Shown here in pieces: positions 28,377 through 38,930 of a DNA stretch of 64,000 nucleotides (positions within the stretch are counted from its first letter, which is position 1; every line of letters starts with the position of its first letter). Origin of the DNA: Rhizomicrobium sp. (GTDB taxonomy: Bacteria > Pseudomonadota > Alphaproteobacteria > Micropepsales > Micropepsaceae); NCBI GenBank assembly GCA_037200045.1, contig JBBCHM010000002.1, forward strand, positions 981,241 through 1,045,240, given 5' to 3'. Made by a program: the position numbers and the translations under genes. Below the pieces are notes generated by a model. That model was not told the origin of the DNA. It was given only the letters and a program-made list of their open reading frames with translations, and did not search any database.

Positions 28377-29665
28377 TCATTCCGCCGCTCGCAACGTGTG
28401 GCCGACACCGAAGCGCCGCGCGAAGGCGTCGTGGCTTTCGAGCTTGCCGATCGGGCCGATGGCCGCGATGGCGGGCTCGGCCGCCGCCATCACGCGCTCG
28501 CCGAAGCGGCGCACCGCGGCGGCGGTCGACGGCGTCGAGCCTGGCCGTCAGTTCCTCGATCGGGAGCACGCGGCCATGCGTGAACATCTGGCCGGCGATC
28601 TGCTCGGCGCGCTGGCCGGGGCGTTCGAGACCCATCAACAGGCTCGATTTCATCTGCGCCTTGGCGCGCGAGACCTCGGCCTCGGTCGCGGTGGCGGCGA
28701 GGTTCTCCATCTCGCCGGCGATGACGGCGGAGATCTCGCCCGCCTCGGTCTCGCCGGTGCCGGTGTAGATGCCGATGGTGCCGGAATCCTTCGACGCCTG
28801 GGCGAAGGCGGAGATCGCGTAGCACAGGCCGCGCTTTTCCCGTGCTTCCTGGAACAGGCGCGAGGACATGCCGCCGCCGAGCGCGGTGACATAGACCTGC
28901 GCGACGTAGAAATCCGCGTCCGTCGCCGACACGCCGGGCAGCGCATAGGCGATATGGGCCTGTTCGAGGTCTTCCACGACGCGGATGTCGCCGCCGGCAT
29001 AGCGCGCGGGCAGCGGCGGCGGCGTCGGGCCGGAACGCAGATTGGCGAATTTCTCGGCGACGAGTTTCACCATCTCGTCATGGCTCACGGCGCCGGATGC
29101 GACGAAGGTCATGCCACCGGCGCGGTAATTCGCATTCGAATAGGTGCGCAGATGCTCCTGCGTGAAGCCGCTGACGGTTTCGACCGAGCCCAGGATCGGC
29201 CAGCCGATCGGCTGGTCCGGATAGGTCACCGATTGCAGATGGTCGAAGATGATGTCGTCGGGCGTATCGGCGGCCTGGCCGATCTCCTGAAGGACGACAT
29301 GGCGCTCGCGTTCGAGTTCGCCCTGTTCGAAGGTCGGGTTTGATCAGGATGTCGGCGAGCAGGTCGATGCCGAGCGGCACGTCGGCCTTCAGCACGCGGG
29401 CGTGGAACGCGGTCTGCTCGCGGCTGGTATAGGCGTTGAGATAGCCGCCGACCGCCTCGATCTCTTCGGCGAGGTCGCGGGCGCTGCGCGTGGCCGTGCC
29501 CTTGAATGCCATATGCTCGAGCATGTGGCTGACGCCCATCAGCGGCCGGGTCTCGTTGCGGCTGCCGGCATCGACCCAAACGCCCAGCATCGCGCTCTGA
29601 AGCTGCGGCATGGGGTCGGTCACAACGGTCAAGCCGTTGGAAAGTCTTGTGATTTCAGGTTTCAT
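28377..29665 (-). pseudogene. M16 zinc peptidase (mitochondrial-processing-peptidase-like), two +1 frameshifts
   Basis: A pitrilysin-family peptidase of about 428 residues after repair, related to the mitochondrial processing peptidase. ATG 29665 overlaps the thrC stop. The zinc motif HMLEH is at residues 47-51. The first break follows LLADILIKP: one extra base in the GGG at 29336-29338, after which TFEQGELERERHVVLQEIGQ is in another frame. The second follows RLDAVD: one extra base at 28524-28525, after which RRFGERVMAAAEPAIAAIGP continues to the stop at 28377. Removing both bases restores a full-length family member. Confidence 0.85.
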
Positions 29666-31068
29666 AGGCTCAGCTTAGACTCGATATGAGCCCTAACCAA
29701 GGCCTTGACGTTGGGCAATATTTCGAAGCTTTCGGGGCGGTCGAACAGGCCTTTCAGGCGCTCGGGCACGGGCGGCGGGGCGCCGGTCGCCTTGGCGACG
29801 GCATCGGGGAACTTGGCGGGGTGGGCGGTCGAGAGGACGATGACATTGCGTTCCTTCGCGTCCCACCAGGGCAGCGCGGCGGCCAGGGCGACGGCGGTGT
29901 GCGGATCGACGATCTCGCCGAAATCGCGCTGGGCGCGCGCCATGGTCTGGAGCGTCAACGCGTCGTCGCAGACGAAGGCGGCATAGCGGGCGCGAAGGGC
30001 CTCCAGCACCGGCGGCGGGATGACGAGGCGGCCATCGCGCGCGAAAGCGGCCATCGCGTCGCGCAACCATGCGGCGTCGCGGTTCGAGGCTTCGAACAAA
30101 GCGCGCTCGAAATTGCTGGCGACCTGGATGTCCATCGAGGGGCTGAGCGAGGCGTGCACGGACCCGCGCGCATAGACGCCGTCGTTCAGGGCGCGGGCGA
30201 GGATGTCGTTGGCGTTGGTGGCGATCACCAGCTTGGCGATGGGAAGGCCCATGCGCATCGCCGCCTCGCCGGCGAAGACGTCGCCGAAATTGCCGGTCGG
30301 TACGACGAAGACGCTGCCCTCGCCGATCCGCGAGGCGGTGAAATAGTAGACGGCCTGCGCCGCGATGCGCACGAAGTTGATCGAGTTGACGGCGGTGAGC
30401 GAGACGGCGTCCGCGAACTCAGTGTCGGCGAACAGCGCCTTCACGAGACTCTGTGCGTCGTCGAAGGTGCCTTCGAGCGCGATGTTGTGGACGTTGGCGT
30501 GGGCCGCCGTGGTCATCTGCCGGCGCTGGACCTCGCTGACGCGGTTCAAGGGATGCAGGACGAAGACGTCGATGTCGGGAAGGCCGCCGAGCGCCGCGAT
30601 GGCCGCCGAGCCGGTGTCGCCGGAGGTCGCGACGACGACGGTCGCCCTGCCCCCGCGCCGCTGGAGCGCCCGCGCGAAGAGACGGCCAAGAACCTGGAGC
30701 GCCAAATCCTTGAAGGCGAGCGTTGGACCGTGGAACAGCTCCAGCAGGTGCAGGCCGGGCGCCAGCGTCTTGAGCGGCACGATGGCGGGATCGTCGAAGT
30801 CGGCATAGGCGGCCGTCACGTCGGCGTGGATCTCGTCGCGGCTGAACGAGCCGCCGGCGAAGCGGTGGAGTATTTCGGTGGCGACGGCGATATAGTCGCT
30901 GCCGCGGCGCAGACCGTCGATCTCGGCGGCGGAGAGGCGCGGCCACGCTTCCGGCAGATAGAGCCCGCCATCCGGCGCCAGGCCGGCCAGCAGCACGTCG
31001 GCGAAGCTCGCCCTGGGGGCGCGCGAAGTGCGCCCCCGCGTGCTGATGTAATGCGGCGCGTCGCTCAC
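29662..31068 (-). CDS. thrC: Threonine synthase
   Basis: PLP-dependent enzyme converting O-phosphohomoserine to threonine, 468 residues. N-terminal HYISTRGRTS...FADVLLAGLAPDGGLYLPE, the PLP lysine in HGPTLAFKDLALQVLG, SGDTGSAA and VPTGNFGDVFAG are diagnostic. GTG 31068 overlaps the SURF1 stop as GTGA. Its partner ThrB is at 21939-22898, outside this operon. Confidence 0.96.
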   Translation of the reverse strand: MSDAPHYISTRGRTSRAPRASFADVLLAGLAPDGGLYLPEAWPRLSAAEIDGLRRGSDYIAVATEILHRFAGGSFSRDEIHADVTAAYADFDDPAIVPLKTLAPGLHLLELFHGPTLAFKDLALQVLGRLFARALQRRGGRATVVVATSGDTGSAAIAALGGLPDIDVFVLHPLNRVSEVQRRQMTTAAHANVHNIALEGTFDDAQSLVKALFADTEFADAVSLTAVNSINFVRIAAQAVYYFTASRIGEGSVFVVPTGNFGDVFAGEAAMRMGLPIAKLVIATNANDILARALNDGVYARGSVHASLSPSMDIQVASNFERALFEASNRDAAWLRDAMAAFARDGRLVIPPPVLEALRARYAAFVCDDALTLQTMARAQRDFGEIVDPHTAVALAAALPWWDAKERNVIVLSTAHPAKFPDAVAKATGAPPPVPERLKGLFDRPESFEILPNVKALVRAHIESKLSL

Positions 31069-31784
31069 GGTTTCTTTCCGAATGTCAGCCTGCCTACAGA
31101 CACATGATAGGCGATGTAGACCGCCAGGAGTCCCGCCGCCATCAGGAACCAGGTGATGGCGTATTGCAGGTGCTCGTTGCGGAAGGTCACGACGGTCTGG
31201 CCGCCCCGGGGCCAGCCGCCGGGGTTGGGCGCCGCATCGGCCTCGATCAGCGCCGGCGCGGAGAGACGGACGCCGAGGCGCCGCGCGATGGCGGCGGCGT
31301 CGCGGTCGAACCAGACGCGGTTCGCAAGATCGGGCGGCGGCGTGAAGGCACCGCCGGTGTCGGGCGCGCGCCAGACGCCGACGATCCTGGTTTCGCCGGC
31401 GACGATGCCGCGCGGACGGGTCGCGGGATCGCGCAGGTCGCGCGGGACGATCCCGCGATCCACCAGGAGCTCGCGGCCGTCGTCGGTCCGGAACGGAACG
31501 ACGACGTGGAAGACCGGCGCGCCCTCGACGCCGATGCCGAAGATGTAGGCTTCCTTGGAATTGTCGAACCGCCCGGCGAGCGCGACGCGGCGGTATTCCG
31601 CCTTCGGTCCCAGGGCGAGGATGCGGTCCAGCGGCAGCGGGGGAGCCGTGAGGTTGTTGTTCACCTGATCGATCAGCGCGAGTTTCCATTGCAGCCGCTG
31701 AAGCTGCCAGACGCCAAGACCGATCAGGAGGGCGAGCAGGATCGCGACGGCAATGGTGATGCCGGGGAGCGGGCGGAAGCGCAT
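31065..31784 (-). CDS. SURF1 family cytochrome oxidase assembly protein
   Basis: A 239-residue inner-membrane protein of the SURF1/Shy1 family, which assists heme a insertion into the aa3 oxidase. It has the expected two-helix layout, an N-terminal helix (about residues 8-25, then GVWQLQRLQWK) and a C-terminal helix near 210-230, with a periplasmic domain between (YRRVALAGRFDNSKEAYIFG, VHVVVPF-type strands, LVDRGIVPRDLRDP). ATG 31784 was chosen over a longer frame running through the repeat at 31789-31915. Confidence 0.92.
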   Translation of the reverse strand: MRFRPLPGITIAVAILLALLIGLGVWQLQRLQWKLALIDQVNNNLTAPPLPLDRILALGPKAEYRRVALAGRFDNSKEAYIFGIGVEGAPVFHVVVPFRTDDGRELLVDRGIVPRDLRDPATRPRGIVAGETRIVGVWRAPDTGGAFTPPPDLANRVWFDRDAAAIARRLGVRLSAPALIEADAAPNPGGWPRGGQTVVTFRNEHLQYAITWFLMAAGLLAVYIAYHVSVGRLTFGKKP

Positions 31785-31788
31785 TCTT

Positions 31789-31915
31789 ACCTCTCCCGCT
31801 TGCGGGAGAGGTCGGAAATGCGAAGCATTTCCGGGTGAGGGGCCGTCTGGCGCGGACATCCCCTCACCCGAACGTCGCTTCGCGCCGTTCGACCTCTCCC
31901 GCAAGCGGGAGAGGT
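31789..31915. repeat. Composite palindromic repeat (family 2, CCTCTCCCGC type)
   Basis: Begins ACCTCTCCCGCTTGCGGGAG and ends CTCCCGCAAGCGGGAGAGGT. Inside, CCGGGTGAGGGG faces CCCCTCACCCG, so both the ends and the middle can pair. It lies between the DUF983 and SURF1 genes, within the cox-thrC cluster. Confidence 0.88.
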
Positions 31916-31932
31916 GATTGGCACGTTCGCCC

Positions 31933-32292
31933 TCACCCTTCCAGCCGCCCCTCGCCGGCCTTGTGGCGGTACTGCAGGACGAGGAGCGTCGATTTGGTGA
32001 GCCGCAGGAAGACGATCGTCAGGACCGCGATCACCGGCGCCCAGAGCACCGCGTGCACCCAGAGCGGCGGCTGGAAGGTGAACTCGGTCCACAGCGCCAG
32101 ACCGCAGACGATGGCGCCGACCACCAGGATGACAAGGGCTGCCGCGCCGTCGCCGACGTCGAACGCCTTGAAGTCCTGGCCGCAGACCGTGCAAGCCGGC
32201 GCGATGCTGAGATAGCCGTCGAACAGCCGGCCCTGCCCGCAGCGCGGACACCGGCCCAGCAGGCTTGCCTGCAGCGTGCTGGGCGCGGTCAT
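31933..32292 (-). CDS. DUF983 family membrane protein
   Basis: A 119-residue protein of the DUF983 family, commonly encoded beside cytochrome oxidase genes in alphaproteobacteria; role unknown. An N-terminal zinc-ribbon-like part (GRCPRCGQGRLFDGYL, then CTVCGQDF) precedes two transmembrane helices (about 52-74 and 82-104). ATG 32292 lies 4 bases after the coxC stop, indicating co-transcription. Confidence 0.9.
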   Translation of the reverse strand: MTAPSTLQASLLGRCPRCGQGRLFDGYLSIAPACTVCGQDFKAFDVGDGAAALVILVVGAIVCGLALWTEFTFQPPLWVHAVLWAPVIAVLTIVFLRLTKSTLLVLQYRHKAGEGRLEG

Positions 32293-32296
32293 GCCA

Positions 32297-33268
32297 TCAG
32301 CCGGCAATGACCGGCCCGGCGCCCCAGACGTAGATGCAGGCGAACAGGAACAGCCACACCACGTCGACGAAGTGCCAGTACCAGGCCGCCGCCTCGAAGC
32401 CGAAATGGCGGGTCGGGGTGAACTGGCCGGCGATGGCGCGGAACAGGCACACGGCCAGGAAGATCGTGCCGATGATGACGTGCAAGCCGTGGAAGCCCGT
32501 CGCCATGAAGAAGGTCGAGCCGTAGATCGCGCCGAGGTCGCCGCCGCCGGCGATCAAGGCCTTGGAGGCCGGATTGATCAGGTCGATCACCGGATTGAGG
32601 TTCGAGGCCGCGAGGTTGATATGCGCCGGATCGGTGAAGGCCGTCAGGGCGGCGTGGTTGAAGCCGAAGGTGAACGGCGCATGCGCGTATTCATAGGCCT
32701 GCACGCAGGTGAAGGAGGCGCCGAGCAGGACGGTGATGACCAGGCCCTGGATCGAGCCCTTGCGGTCGCCGTGCTGGATGGCGTGGTGCGCCCAGGTCAC
32801 CGTGGTGCCCGAGGTCAGGAGGATCAGCGTGTTGAGAATCGGGAAATGCCAGGGATCGAGTGTCACGATGCCGGCGGGCGGCCAGGAGCCGATCGACACG
32901 TCGTTGAAGAAGATCGCCGAATTGAAATAGGCCCAGAACCAGGCGACGAAGAACATCACCTCCGACGCGATGAACAGCAGCATGCCGTAGCGCAAATTCA
33001 GCTTCACGATGGGCGTATGCTGGTGGCGATAGACCGATTCCGCGACCACGTCGCGCCACCAGCCCGCCATGGTGAACAGCACCAGGAACAGGCCGATGGC
33101 GAAGATCCAGGGCTGGCCGTTCACCGGCAGGCCGAAGAAGCCGGTATAGTCCTTGTTCATCCAGAACACGGCGCCGATCAGCATGACGAAAGCGGACATC
33201 GAGCCGACGATCGGCCACGGGCTGGGATCGACCAGGTGGTAGTCGTGCTTGACCTCTGAATCGGCCAT
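32297..33268 (-). CDS. ctaE: Cytochrome c oxidase subunit III
   Basis: Core subunit III of the aa3 oxidase, 323 residues, seven helices. Family blocks are [68 protein letters not shown] and [20 protein letters not shown]. About 50 residues between APFTFGF and GAIYGSTFF (about 197-246) form a longer loop than in most subunits III. The assembly gene ctaG, usually just upstream, is absent here. Confidence 0.96.
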   Translation of the reverse strand: MADSEVKHDYHLVDPSPWPIVGSMSAFVMLIGAVFWMNKDYTGFFGLPVNGQPWIFAIGLFLVLFTMAGWWRDVVAESVYRHQHTPIVKLNLRYGMLLFIASEVMFFVAWFWAYFNSAIFFNDVSIGSWPPAGIVTLDPWHFPILNTLILLTSGTTVTWAHHAIQHGDRKGSIQGLVITVLLGASFTCVQAYEYAHAPFTFGFNHAALTAFTDPAHINLAASNLNPVIDLINPASKALIAGGGDLGAIYGSTFFMATGFHGLHVIIGTIFLAVCLFRAIAGQFTPTRHFGFEAAAWYWHFVDVVWLFLFACIYVWGAGPVIAG

Positions 33269-33283
33269 TTTCGAAACCCTCTC

Positions 33284-33412
33284 CTACGGGTGAACCCGCA
33301 CCATCGTCATGACGTAAAACAAAACAACCAACGCGCCCAGCGCCAAGGCGAGCGCGATGTTACGCCGCCGCCGGGCCTTGTCGCCATTCTCGTCCACCGC
33401 CGTCACAGCCAT
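33284..33412 (-). CDS. Small single-helix protein, CoxF-like
   Basis: A 42-residue protein, [20 protein letters not shown] followed by one hydrophobic helix and ending VMTMVRVHP. Small CoxF-type proteins with a basic stretch plus one helix occupy this position in alphaproteobacterial cox operons and are thought to aid oxidase assembly. Its ATG overlaps the ctaB stop by 10 bases. Confidence 0.75.
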   Translation of the reverse strand: MAVTAVDENGDKARRRRNIALALALGALVVLFYVMTMVRVHP

Positions 33413-34326
33413 GGCGCGAAGGCCGCGATATGCGCCACGCGCTCGACGATCAGCGAAGCGAACAGCGCGAACATGTAGATCAGCGAAACGCGGAACAGCC
33501 GATGCGCGGCCGGTTCCTTGACCGCGTCGCGCTCCAGGAAGACGGCGACCGCCTCGACCGCGAACCAGGCGCCGATGCCGGCGGCGGCGGCGAGATAGAC
33601 GGGGCCGGCGGTGCCGATGGCGGCGGGCAGGAGGCCGAGCGGGATCAGGATCGCGGTGTAGGCGAGAATCTGGCGGCGGGTGGAGGCCTTGCCGCGCACC
33701 ACCGGCATCATCGGCACGCCGGCGCGGGCGTAATCCTCGGAACGCCACAGCGACAGCGCCCAGAAATGCGGCGGGGTCCATAGGAAGATGATCGCGACCA
33801 GGAGGATCGGCGCGAGCGACAGATCGCCGGTCACCGCGGCCCAGCCGATGGCCGGCGGCAGCGCGCCGGCGAGGCCGCCGATCACGATGTTCTGCGGCGT
33901 GCGGCGCTTCAGCCAGAGCGTGTAGACGCCGACATAGACGAAGATCGTGAACGCCAAGAGCGCGCAGGCCGCGAAGTTCACGAACAGGCCCATCAGCGTC
34001 ACGGACGCGACGGAGAGCGTCCAGCCGAAACCCAGCGCCTCGCCGCGCGCGATATGGCCCATCGGGATCGGCCGCGTCGCGGTGCGCGACATCACCCGGT
34101 CGATGTCGGCGTCATAGGCCATGTTGAGCGCGCCCGAGGCGCCGGCCGCCACCGCGATGCAGAGCAGCGCGACGAAGCCGGTGACCGGATCGATGTGCCC
34201 CGGCGCCGCGACGAGGCCGGCCAGTCCGGTGAAGATGACGAGCGACATCACCCGCGGCTTGAGCAGCGCGAAGTAGTCGCCGACGGTAGCGACACGTGCT
34301 GTCTCGAATGTTGAAGTCAGAGCCAT
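33403..34326 (-). CDS. ctaB: Protoheme IX farnesyltransferase (heme O synthase)
   Basis: A 307-residue polytopic prenyltransferase making heme O, precursor of the oxidase heme a. The prenyl-diphosphate site is visible as [35 protein letters not shown] N-terminal sequence and [13 protein letters not shown] are typical. ATG 34326 has GAGGGGG 8 bases upstream (34335-34341), and that Shine-Dalgarno lies inside a repeat-derived stretch. Confidence 0.95.
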   Translation of the reverse strand: MALTSTFETARVATVGDYFALLKPRVMSLVIFTGLAGLVAAPGHIDPVTGFVALLCIAVAAGASGALNMAYDADIDRVMSRTATRPIPMGHIARGEALGFGWTLSVASVTLMGLFVNFAACALLAFTIFVYVGVYTLWLKRRTPQNIVIGGLAGALPPAIGWAAVTGDLSLAPILLVAIIFLWTPPHFWALSLWRSEDYARAGVPMMPVVRGKASTRRQILAYTAILIPLGLLPAAIGTAGPVYLAAAAGIGAWFAVEAVAVFLERDAVKEPAAHRLFRVSLIYMFALFASLIVERVAHIAAFAPWL

Positions 34327-34330
34327 ACGC

Positions 34331-34403
34331 CCTGCCCCCTCGCGCATACGCTGTCGCTACGCGCCGCTTCGCTCAGCACCTCCCCCGCAAGCGGGGGAGG
34401 AAA
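34331..34403. repeat. Half copy of a family-2 repeat between coxA and ctaB
   Basis: On the minus strand it runs TTTCCTCCCCCGC-TT-GCGGGGGAGGTGC, then GAGCGAAGCGG and GAGGGGG, resembling the left half of the element at 52425-52573. The perfect stem is at 34379-34400. It fills most of the coxA-ctaB gap and includes the apparent ctaB ribosome-binding site. Confidence 0.75.
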
Positions 34404-34417
34404 GTTATTCTTTGCCA

Positions 34418-36037
<1,620 letters not shown>

Positions 36038-36874
36038 TTATTGCGCGGCCAGGCGCGTGGGTTCACCCGCGTCGGCGATCGGCGAATAGACCTTGGTGTT
36101 CTTCTTGGCGGCGGCGAGCCAGGCGGCGAAATCGGCGTCCGACACGACCTTGACCTCGATCGGCATGAAGTCGTGGTTGGGGCCGCAGAGCTCGGAGCAT
36201 TCGCCGTAGAACGTGCCGGTCCGCGTCGCGAGGAACCAGGTGTGGTTGATGCGCCCTGGGATGGCGTCCATCTTCACGCCGAATTGCGGCACCGCCCAGG
36301 AATGGATGACGTCGGCACCGGTGGTGACGATCTCGACGACCTTGTTCACGGGCACCACCACGATGTTGTCGACGCCGAGCAGGCGCGGCTCGCCGGCCTT
36401 CTTGGCGGCATCGTCGTTCAGCGGATTGGAGTCGAAGGTCAGGTTGGCGGCCGGGTATTGGTAGGTCCAGTACCACTGCTTGCCGATGACCCGGATCGTC
36501 AAATCGGGCTTGGGAATCTCCGCCTCGAAATAGAGCAGCTTGAAGGACGGCACCGCGATGATCACCAGGATGATCACCGGAATGATCGTCCAGGCGACCT
36601 CGAGCAGCGAGTTGTGGTGGGTCTTGCTCGGAACCGGATTGGCGCGGGCATTGTAGCGCACGATGATCCAGATCAAGAGCGCCAGCACGAAAATGCATAT
36701 CGCTACGATGATGTAGAGCAGAAGGGTGTGGAAACTTTCGATGCGCTCCATCACCGGCGAGGCGGCCGGCTGCATGCCCAGCTCGTAATTATAGGGCAGC
36801 GCCAGGGCGGAACCCGCCCAGGCCATGGCACCCGCCACGATGCCAGCGCCGATGCCGGTTTTTCTCAAGGACAT
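36038..36874 (-). CDS. ctaC: Cytochrome c oxidase subunit II
   Basis: CuA-carrying subunit II, 278 residues: signal peptide (about 1-24), two transmembrane helices, then the periplasmic cupredoxin domain. CuA ligands are visible in HSWAVPQFGVKMD and GECSELCGPNHDFMP. The WYWTYQYP aromatic electron-entry region is intact. First gene of the long leftward cox-thrC cluster; divergent from tldD, as often seen in alphaproteobacteria. Confidence 0.97.
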   Translation of the reverse strand: MSLRKTGIGAGIVAGAMAWAGSALALPYNYELGMQPAASPVMERIESFHTLLLYIIVAICIFVLALLIWIIVRYNARANPVPSKTHHNSLLEVAWTIIPVIILVIIAVPSFKLLYFEAEIPKPDLTIRVIGKQWYWTYQYPAANLTFDSNPLNDDAAKKAGEPRLLGVDNIVVVPVNKVVEIVTTGADVIHSWAVPQFGVKMDAIPGRINHTWFLATRTGTFYGECSELCGPNHDFMPIEVKVVSDADFAAWLAAAKKNTKVYSPIADAGEPTRLAAQ

Positions 36875-36908
36875 GAGGCATTCCTCACAAAGTAAGCCGG
36901 CGGGGCGT

Positions 36909-36963
36909 CTGAAACCCCCGCTTTCAGATTCTTGCCGGCGATTTAGAGGCGCTAAGCCCCTAA
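36909..36963. promoter_or_regulatory. Two inverted repeats upstream of coxB
   Basis: CTGAAA...TTTCAG (36909-36927) has 6-bp perfect arms, and TTAGAGGC/GCCCCTAA (36943-36963) has 8-bp arms with one mismatch. Both lie 35-90 bases upstream of the coxB start in the 219-base gap shared with tldD, and could be operators. No sigma-70 promoter is clear; CTATAT-GT-ATATAG at 37051-37064 is an AT-rich candidate -10 region for tldD. Confidence 0.3.
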
Positions 36964-37093
36964 AGTCATTGCGACCTTCTGGCACGGGGTCGGTTTGGAG
37001 GGGGGCTCGGCCGCATCCGCCGATCCATGGGCAAGCCGCGGCAAAAGCACCTATATGTATATAGCAGCGAAAACACGCGTTTCGGAGCCCGTC

Positions 37094-38521
37094 ATGAGCG
37101 ACACCACAGACCTGTTCTTCTCCCGCACCGGCATGGACCGCGACCGCGTGCTCGGCACCGTCGGCGAGGCCCTGAAGGGCTCGGACGACGGCGAACTGTT
37201 CCTGGAATTCCGCCAGAGCGAATCATTCTCCTTCGACGACGGGCGGCTGAAGGCGGCGACGTTCGACACCACCCAGGGCTTCGGCCTGCGCGCCGTGGCC
37301 GGCGAAGCCACCGGCTATGCCCATGCCACCGACCTGTCGGAGGAGGCGATCCAGCGCGCCGCCGACACGGTCCGGGCGGTCGCCCGCGGCCATGGCGGCA
37401 CGGTGGCGCTGGCGCCGGCGCGCAGCAATGTGAAGCTTTATACGGATATCGACCCGCTCGGCAGCGCTGCGTTCGAGACCAAGGTGAAGCTCCTGGAAGA
37501 CATGAATGCCTATGCGCGCGACAAGGACGGACGGGTGCGGCAGGTGTCCTGCCATCTCTCCGGCGAGTGGCAGCAGGTCGAGATCCTGCGGGCCGACGGC
37601 TCGGTCTATCGCGACATCCGTCCCCTGGTGCGGATCGACGTGTCGGTGGTGGCCGAACAGGACGGCCGACAGGAATCGGGACATTTCGGCGGCGGCGGGC
37701 GCGGCGACTATTCGACCTATCTGACCGCGGACTACTGGCATGCGGCGGTCGACGAGGCGCTGCGCCAGGCGCTGGTCAACCTCGAATCGATCCCGGCGCC
37801 GGCCGGCGAGATGACCGTCGTGCTCGGTCCCGGCTGGCCCGGCATCCTGCTGCATGAGGCGATCGGCCACGGACTGGAAGGCGACTTCAACCGCAAAGGC
37901 ACGAGCGCCTTCGCCGGCCTGCTCGGCCAACGTGTCGCGGCGCCGGGCGTGACGGTGGTCGATGACGGCACGATCGAGGGGCGGCGCGGCTCGCTGTCGA
38001 TCGACGACGAAGGCACGCCGACCTCGCGCACCGTGCTGATCGAGGACGGCATCCTGAAGGGCTATATGCAGGACCGGCAGAACGCGCGGCTGATGGGCGT
38101 GGCGCCGACCGGCAACGGCCGGCGGCAGTCCCATGCCAGCCCGGTCATGCCGCGCATGACCAACACCTACATGCTGGGCGGCAAGACCGATCCGGGCGAG
38201 ATCCTGGCCAGCGTCAAGAAGGGGATCTATGCGCGCAATTTCGGCGGCGGCCAGGTCGACATCACCAACGGCAAATTCGTGTTCTCCTGCACCGAGGCCT
38301 ATCTGGTCGAGAACGGCAAGATCGGCGCGCCGATCAAGGGCGCGACGCTGATCGGCAGCGGGCCCGAAGCGCTGACCCGGGTGAAGATGGTCGGCAACGA
38401 CATGAAGCTCGATTCGGGCGTCGGCACCTGCGGCAAGAACGGCCAGAGCGTGCCGGTCGGCGTCGGCCAGCCGACGCTGCGGCTCGACGGGCTGACCGTC
38501 GGCGGCACGGCAGCATCGTGA
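37094..38521 (+). CDS. tldD: Metalloprotease TldD
   Basis: A 475-residue zinc peptidase subunit; TldD pairs with TldE/PmbA to degrade unfolded or modified peptides. The catalytic HExxH is in LLHEAIGHGLEGD, near residues 253-263; FNRKGTSAFAGLLGQ, GTPTSRTVLIEDG and the terminal VGQPTLRLDGLTVGG are typical. ATG 37094 (MSDTTDLFFSRTGMDRDR) has GGAG upstream and is preferred over a longer frame. The partner pmbA is at 59822-61162. Confidence 0.96.
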   Translation: MSDTTDLFFSRTGMDRDRVLGTVGEALKGSDDGELFLEFRQSESFSFDDGRLKAATFDTTQGFGLRAVAGEATGYAHATDLSEEAIQRAADTVRAVARGHGGTVALAPARSNVKLYTDIDPLGSAAFETKVKLLEDMNAYARDKDGRVRQVSCHLSGEWQQVEILRADGSVYRDIRPLVRIDVSVVAEQDGRQESGHFGGGGRGDYSTYLTADYWHAAVDEALRQALVNLESIPAPAGEMTVVLGPGWPGILLHEAIGHGLEGDFNRKGTSAFAGLLGQRVAAPGVTVVDDGTIEGRRGSLSIDDEGTPTSRTVLIEDGILKGYMQDRQNARLMGVAPTGNGRRQSHASPVMPRMTNTYMLGGKTDPGEILASVKKGIYARNFGGGQVDITNGKFVFSCTEAYLVENGKIGAPIKGATLIGSGPEALTRVKMVGNDMKLDSGVGTCGKNGQSVPVGVGQPTLRLDGLTVGGTAAS

Positions 38522-38557
38522 GCGGGCGGCCTTCCGGCCGCGGGACGGCGTGATCCG

Positions 38558-38896
38558 ATGATCTTCAAGATCGCGACGGCAGCCGATTGGGCCGAGGCGG
38601 AACGCGCCGGTCGGTTCGACGGCTCGGCGCATGACAAGGCGGACGGGTTCATCCATTTTTCGACCGGCCCGCAGCTCGCCGAGACGCTGCGCCTCTACTA
38701 TGCGGGCGTGAACGACATCCTGCTGGTCGCGGTCGACGACGCCTTGCTGGGGCCGGCCCTCAAATGGGAGCACGCGCCGTCGCGCGGCGAGGATTTTCCG
38801 CATCTTTTCGGGCCGCTGCCGCTGTCGGCGGTGCGCTGGGCGCGGCCCATCGGGCGGGACGCGCAGGGAACGGCCGTCCTTCCCAGCCTTGCTTGA
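38558..38896 (+). CDS. DUF952 family protein
   Basis: A 112-residue cytoplasmic protein of the DUF952 family, function unknown. Blocks IFKIATAADWAEAERAGRFDG, DGFIHFSTGPQLAETLRLYY, LLVAVDDALLG and LKWEHAPSRGEDFPHLFGPL match the family. It is 36 bases downstream of tldD and may be co-transcribed. The ccdAB operator begins 12 bases past its stop. Confidence 0.88.
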   Translation: MIFKIATAADWAEAERAGRFDGSAHDKADGFIHFSTGPQLAETLRLYYAGVNDILLVAVDDALLGPALKWEHAPSRGEDFPHLFGPLPLSAVRWARPIGRDAQGTAVLPSLA

Positions 38897-38907
38897 ATGC
38901 GCAGGAC

Positions 38908-38930
38908 CATGCGCATAGGCTATGCGCATG
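38908..38930. promoter_or_regulatory. Perfect 10-bp-arm palindrome over the ccdA start (candidate operator)
   Basis: CATGCGCATA (38908-38917), GGC, TATGCGCATG (38921-38930): exact inverted arms. Both possible ccdA start codons (38922 and 38928) lie in the right arm. CcdA antitoxins bind palindromes at their own promoter, so autoregulation is a reasonable inference. Confidence 0.65.
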
